From Papaver somniferum (lineage: Eukaryota; Streptophyta; Magnoliopsida; Ranunculales; Papaveraceae), in the NCBI RefSeq assembly GCF_003573695.1, contig NC_039359.1, positions 135,743,939 through 135,807,938 of the forward strand: 64,000 bases of DNA. Reading direction: 5' to 3'. Position numbers and translations under genes: made by a program. The notes below the pieces were generated by a model, which worked only from the letters and a program-made list of their open reading frames with translations, was not told where the DNA came from and made no database searches. Shown here piece after piece: positions 59,352 through 64,000 of this stretch (position 1 is its first letter; each line of letters starts with the position of its first letter).

Positions 59352-59756
59352 GAGCATCTCTAATAGGGGGTGGAGTTTTTTTCATGACACATGGGATTTC
59401 AGACCCCCGTTTAGCATAAACTCATCTCCAATAACAAGGTCCTACAAATTAGGTGGAATGAGATACTAAATATGAAAGTGTTGAAGAAAGTCTTTACTAC
59501 TCCTTCGGTTAGACCTCCATGTCTCCATTTTGACTATTTTTTTTATCATTTTAAATAAATATTCTAGACCAATAGGAAAAAAGAGATTATTTTTCTTCCT
59601 TATCCACATACTAAATCCTAAAGGTACGCCTCCGCACTACCGTGGATGTTTTGTTAAGAAAAAGTCTTATTTTCACTATATATATAAAACCCCATGTATG
59701 AGGGTCTAAATAAGACCTCCACGTGGGATTTTTAACACCCACCGTTAGAGATACTC
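59352..59756. mobile_element. Tourist-type (PIF/Harbinger) MITE, 405 bp
   Basis: The left end GAGCATCTCTAA and right end TTAGAGATACTC form inverted repeats, with a TTA TSD (59349-59351 and 59757-59759). Subterminal GGGGGTGG pairs with CCCACC. No ORF of note is present. Confidence 0.75.
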
Positions 59757-61104
59757 TTATGGATACCGATCTTCTTGAAAATACTATAACAGGTTACCAT
59801 ATTCCGCTGAAAGTTACCAAATTCATACGAAACAAAATAATAATCACCCGATCCACGTCCACCCAATTGGGAACTCTCGTAGAATTTCGGATTATCTTGG
59901 GCTGCTTTGTGGGAAACATACTAATTACTAAGCAGTATCTGACACATTTTTGGCAAACGAGTATTGACCAGGGCATACGATGCATGAATCATGGGGATAG
60001 TAACCTAAGATAACAAATGGCAACCGTCAATCGAAAATGTCTTTTTTCCGTTAAAGCATAACAAAGGATTGCGAGTGACCGGCAAATACAGCCACGCCGT
60101 CAATATCCAATCCGTTATGGACTTACGGTGGAGAGTTATGGCGATTTTGGAAATATTAGCCTAGATTCATATCAAAACCCCCCAACAAATCTGCACTGTT
60201 TGGGAAGCGAACAGAGATGGTGACAATTGACTTGTGAAAAAGTTATGCCTAATTGTATCTGCATTCCAAAGTACCAAAATATCCCCAGGACTCATGTTGC
60301 TCAAGAGATCTTTTTTAAAATTTGTATGACAGATTTGATTGTCACTTATATGATCAACAAAGGTTTATGTCTATTTCCCTTTAATCTGCTTGATTTTGAT
60401 AATAAAAATCTTTGATTCATTAATTTTTGATAATTTTGGGGTTACCTAGTGTAAGCATTAGATGCATTTTGCTTTCAATATTTGATGATTTCAACGATTT
60501 GTTGGGCCTGGTCATTCCTTATGGTCAAGAAAGGAGAAAAACGCTTTATCAAGGTGCGGCACAAAGGTGCGGCACAAAGACTTTAGGAACCAAGTAGAAG
60601 TAGTAGATTTTGATTGTGAACTTGCGATGGTCATTGCTTTGTGCTTTGTTACCAACACCTCCAATGTGTAAACCTGTTCCAAAAATGCAGCACCTCTATT
60701 GCAAAAATTGTAAAGCTTAACTTAACAATAGAATACTACTAGTCTACTAGGCCGATCCATAAGAGCAATACTGAAATGAGAATACACCTAGAATGGGATT
60801 TCGTCCCAAGCCGAGATGCACCACCGCACATCTTCCTTGGGAAAGCATGATTCCAAGGGTGGAGTGCCGGAACGAACGAGGAGGAAGGACCCAGAGTGTT
60901 TAGCTCTGCTGCAATTTCTCTTGGTTTGTTGTTTAATACAGTATTTCACTCGGGTTGTTCTTCCCTTGTTAAATCTTGCAGATGTCCAATATTGCTTCAC
61001 AACCTTCGTTTTTGTTTATAGAATGCTTAGACTTGGAACGGGTTGTAGTTTTGTGGCGTAATGCCTCCCCTGTCACTCTAAGGAGTAATAAGAACTAATA
61101 AGCT
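59757..61104. repeat. Unit 3, segments q, r and start of s
   Basis: This is the least interrupted copy. q is 59760-60160 (aligns with 12950-13578), r is about 60170-60970 (aligns with units 1 and 2), and s begins at about 61070 (TCACTCTAAGGAGTAATAAG). It serves as the empty site for the pogo-like and PIF insertions. No coding capacity is seen. Confidence 0.65.
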
Positions 61105-61245
61105 TGTAAAATCTTTAGAATTGATATATTGTTCAGTACATATTACAGATACAGGGGAGATATATTTATAACAACAGACTTAGACAGACTTGGTCAAGTC
61201 AAGTCGTACTGACTTGCCTTGATTGAACCCTATATTCCTAATACA
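61105..61245 (-). mobile_element. Short LTR-like end next to an expanded purine tract
   Basis: On the minus strand the sequence runs from TGTATTAGGAATATAGG to GATTTTACA (TG...CA, 141 bp), with ATAAATATATCTCC in the middle. It is directly preceded, on the same strand, by GAGGGGG extended to an 18-G run (61263-61246), as expected for a polypurine tract. It interrupts segment s at AAGCT (61100-61104). No second LTR was found. Confidence 0.4.
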
Positions 61246-61974
61246 CCCCCCCCCCCCCCCCCCTCAAACGTTACAGACAGACACTGTAAAAGTTTGACAA
61301 GTAAAAAAGAAAAGATAGTACTACACTCTCACAAGCTGACACAATAGTAAACAAACAGAAAAACAAAGAAAGTTGCAGCTTCGCAAAAAACATCAGCAAC
61401 ATCAGAGACAATAACAGCAGTCGCAGGAGCTGAAGAAGACATATCAGACGCAGAAGTAGAGGTAATAGTCAAATGTAGTCATTGCAGAATTTGCAGGAAA
61501 CCTTCCTGAAGACATTGGAGTTGACATCTTTGACCACCAAACTGAAAGAAGTAGAAATAGCACCAGATGTGCTTGACATATTAAACTGCAGCAACATGTC
61601 CAGCAGGAAAACATCCACAACCAAACATGACTTCCAATTCAGCAGACATTCAGTTTGTCAGAAGATGGTGAACATCAAACAGCAGGATAGTAGAAGTACA
61701 TGTACTGACAGCAGTAGTAGAAGTATTAGTTGATGAAGGATCTGTACCAGAAAATATTGAAGTAGGAGGGAAAGTAGTAATCGTTGAACCTTTTAGCAAC
61801 AACACAAGTTGAATAACAACAGTAAAAGTTGTTTCCGATATTTGTTTTGGTGTTCTCTGTTGTTTAAGAGACTCGAATTGTTTTTGGTGTTCTCTGTTGG
61901 TTAAGAGACTCAAATTGATATTTAGAAACTGATGTTTTTAAGGCCAGATCTGTAAAGGTATTGATATGACTTGT
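61246..61974 (-). other. Possible internal remnant behind the short LTR
   Basis: This begins with the 18-C run (61246-61263). The rest is A/G-rich with CAGCAG and GAAGTAG stretches and has no recognised domain. A direct duplication of TTTGGTGTTCTCTGTTG plus TTAAGAGACTC lies at about 61850-61915. Confidence 0.35.
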
Positions 61975-62048
61975 TTTGATGTAACAAGTCATATAACTGG
62001 TTATTGAAAAATGTTTTTAAAACCAGCTGGGTATTGAAAATTATTACT
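61975..62048. repeat. Possible unit 3, segment t
   Basis: AACTGGTTATTGAAAAAT is shared with 11680-11697 of unit 1 (ACTGGTTATTGAAAAATACTG), suggesting that unit 3 resumes here for a short distance. Confidence 0.35.
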
Positions 62049-62880
62049 TCATATGCTAAACTCATATAAAAAAGAAGTACCAATGAACAAATGGGGAAAA
62101 TTTGTTATTAAAAAGTTATTATCCATGTTGATATTACCCGAAGTTTCTACTGTTGTTGGATTGATATTGAAGTTGTTGTTGTTATTGTTATTGATTAGTT
62201 GATCTTGTTGATGATGAAGGTGTGGCTGTCCCTCCACTGCAGCTGATGAGAAACTGCAGGTACTAAAATAATGTTGTTGCTGAAACTGAGATTGAGATGA
62301 TATTACTGATGAGGATTTGTTGCTACCAGCCAAAAATCTGGTTTAATGTGTACTATTGCTGGTGAATGCAATTCGTAATAATGTGCACCTATCATGAAAC
62401 CCTCTTGACGAGTAGAATTTACATACAAGATCGAATCAAGCTGTATTATAATTCCAGTTATCCCATAGACATCATCATGCCTTCTAATAGCAGCTTCAAA
62501 AACGCCTTGTGCTATCCCTTACTCTAAACAAACAATGACGTCGTTCACGTAAACATCCTGGTTGTGGTTGCGACCAGGGAGATATCCTCCAGTATTTGCA
62601 AACTATGCAAAGTTGATGTAAATCCAGATAGAATTAAAATCCTTACCAATTTATTGAAACAAAGAGAAAATGAATCAACTCTTGCAGTAGAAATCTTGAG
62701 AAAATCTTTCTTCAGCTCTTGTTTTACAAACATATACGATTTTTGTTAATGGGATATTGCATTGTTCAAATCCCTTAACCAATTCGACATCACTGAACCC
62801 TAAAAAGAATTCAGCAAGTCCTTTGTGAATACCAATATTTCGAAGAGCACGTGTCACGATCTCAGTGGTCGCATACAAGA
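62049..62880 (-). pseudogene. Possible LOB-domain-like remnant with Asn-rich tail
   Basis: A minus-strand frame around 62530-62340 reads FEAAIRRHDDVYGITGIII then QLDSIL, which resembles the LOB-domain helix pattern YEAEARxxDPVYGCVGxI. The frame then continues into 62333-62049, a Ser/Gln/Asn-rich tail with a run of seven Asn, as in many plant transcription-factor C-termini. An upstream frame (62878-62675, FFLGFSDVELVKGFEQC) could echo the GxSNVxKLL region. I see no CX2CX6CX3C finger. A stop near 62525 breaks the frame. Weak evidence. Confidence 0.3.
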
Positions 62881-62884
62881 TAAC

Positions 62885-63730
62885 TGTGTAGCCCTCGCTA
62901 TACAGAGGAATCCAAGTGACAGAGGATACCTTCGTAGATCTACTTTATCTCGTCCCAAGAAAGGATGCCTCGACAGCTAAGATAAAAGAAGTAAAAGCGT
63001 AGTCTATGGAAAAGTAGCTGGCGAAGGGACAGAGGTAGATGACATATCCAATCAGCATTAAATTCACAAATCTCTTATCTACACGCATAATCAAGGCACG
63101 TAGAGAGAGGTGATGTGGCGGAACCAGATTGGCAGAGGCTAACGGTGAACGAAAGTACAATCTGTACTGAGGCTGGGGGGGTCCCGAAGGAACGTGGGTT
63201 AGCTGAGGTGGCAGAGTTCGACTGGAGAGAGCACGCGGAGAACGAAGGTACCATATGTACTAAAGGTATATCAGGAAACGATGGACCCAGAGGCAACAAA
63301 GATATACTTGGAGCAGAAGGGGCTATAAATACCAAGCCTCACCGACAAACTAAGGGCATTCAATATCTAGGAGAGAAGATCTAGTCTTAAGCTTATACCT
63401 CTTTAATGTTTAGATCTTAATTATTTACTTCAACTTGGGTTCTCTCTATTACTTTAGGAAGCATTTAAGATCTTTGTAACCACTATAACTTAATACTAAA
63501 CAATCACTCATTACCCCGTGGACGTAGACGAAAGTTGAACCACGTAATCTCTTGTGTCTCATGATAATTTAGCGGCTTTTATATTATCTTTGTGTTATTG
63601 GTTGTTATTGTGATTTTGAGTACCTTTTATTACTTAGCATTATCAGTTCAACATAAACATCAATACTACTTAGTAACTGATTCTCTGAGCTGTACACATT
63701 AAGTAGACTACGGGAAAACGTGTAGTCACA
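62885..63730 (+). mobile_element. 5' LTR of an LTR retrotransposon that continues past the window
   Basis: The ends TGTGTAGCCC and GTAGTCACA give TGTG...CACA termini. The right border is fixed by the adjacent TTTGGCGCTAGAAGG, a PBS-like sequence. A GCTATAAATACC TATA-box-like motif lies at 63323-63334. Left border and superfamily are uncertain because the second LTR is outside the window. The ORF at 63115-63384 is within the LTR and unsupported. Confidence 0.55.
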
Positions 63731-63733
63731 GTT

Positions 63734-63750
63734 TGGCGCTAGAAGGTTTT
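63734..63750 (+). other. Candidate primer binding site
   Basis: TGGCGCTAGAAGGTTTT lies 3 nt after the LTR end. It has the TGG start expected for a PBS; the tRNA is not assigned. It differs from the PBS of A, B and C. Confidence 0.5.
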
Positions 63751-64000
63751 GCTCACCTGCTTGAGTTTTTATATTCCGTCATTTATTTTACTTAGGCATC
63801 TTCTTTAAACGAAGAGATCTGAGCTCAACAACGATGAATCTCACTTTCTAGTGATGGGTTCGTCCGTTGTTTTCGCAAGTTCTTTGAGTTCATAGCCTCT
63901 AAAGACTAGCAATCTCACAGATCTACACAAGTTTTCAAAAAGAAAAACAAAAAACCACTCACAAAACGCTAAAACTTTTGTTTTGTACTAAAACAGCCTT
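63751..64000 (+). other. Leader of the truncated retrotransposon
   Basis: Non-coding so far. The gag start is expected beyond the window edge. Confidence 0.4.

Noticed and set aside
63115..63384. 89-aa ORF with Gly-rich, collagen-like look
   Set aside because: It lies inside an LTR just before its TATA-like motif, and the pattern is too short to support.

Overview
This is nuclear DNA from a flowering plant, almost certainly a eudicot. The evidence is the density of plant-type transposons (Athila-lineage Ty3/gypsy, CACTA, MULE, PIF/Harbinger, hAT, pogo, Helitron, L1-type LINE), a plant mobile domain (PMD) pseudogene and a fragment of a cytokinin-receptor-like histidine kinase. I cannot name the species. 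I see no intact host gene, tRNA or rRNA. The only long uninterrupted ORF with a recognisable family is a retrotransposon gag at 29698-31191 (+). All alignments and counts below were made by eye.

Under the insertions, the ground state is a non-coding segmental repeat in the order r-s-t-p-q. It is present as unit 1 (1833-13579, broken), unit 2 (46388-53838, broken), an extra p copy (54843-55504) and unit 3 (58736-61104). Because the units are paralogous, one copy often serves as the empty site for an insertion in another. This fixes the borders of a MULE (2338-8842), a pogo-like element (13580-46385), a Helitron (46524-47129) and a PIF MITE (47590-51080).

The centre is a nested set. A pogo/Tigger-like remnant spans 13580-46385. 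Inside it lies LTR retrotransposon A (14174-40877, minus, TSD CCATC). Inside A's left LTR lies B (16018-35554, minus, TSD ATAGA), an Athila element with decayed gag-pro-RT-RH-IN. Inside B's 5' LTR lies C (26464-34944, plus, TSD CGATG), a gag-only element with nearly identical LTRs. A and C are non-autonomous and share a primer binding site. All three carry a conserved set of potential RNA hairpins next to purine tracts in the 3' non-coding region, and this is the most interesting signal in the window. The rest of the pogo container (40883-46160) looks like plant mitochondrial DNA by style. It carries two hAT elements with perfect 8-bp TSDs and the histidine-kinase fragment.

The left flank (1-13579) holds MULE-like elements packed with GTTCGG-core motifs in both orientations, and a CACTA element inserted into an ACTAGT-rich array. 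The right flank (46388-64000) holds a Helitron, a PIF element carrying a broken PMD gene nested in a second PIF MITE, a MULE-like foldback, three LINE fragments, an Athila-type solo LTR (57194-58735, TSD ATACG), a Tourist-type MITE (59352-59756), a short LTR beside an 18-C run, a possible LOB-domain remnant, and the 5' end of another LTR retrotransposon that leaves the window at 64000.
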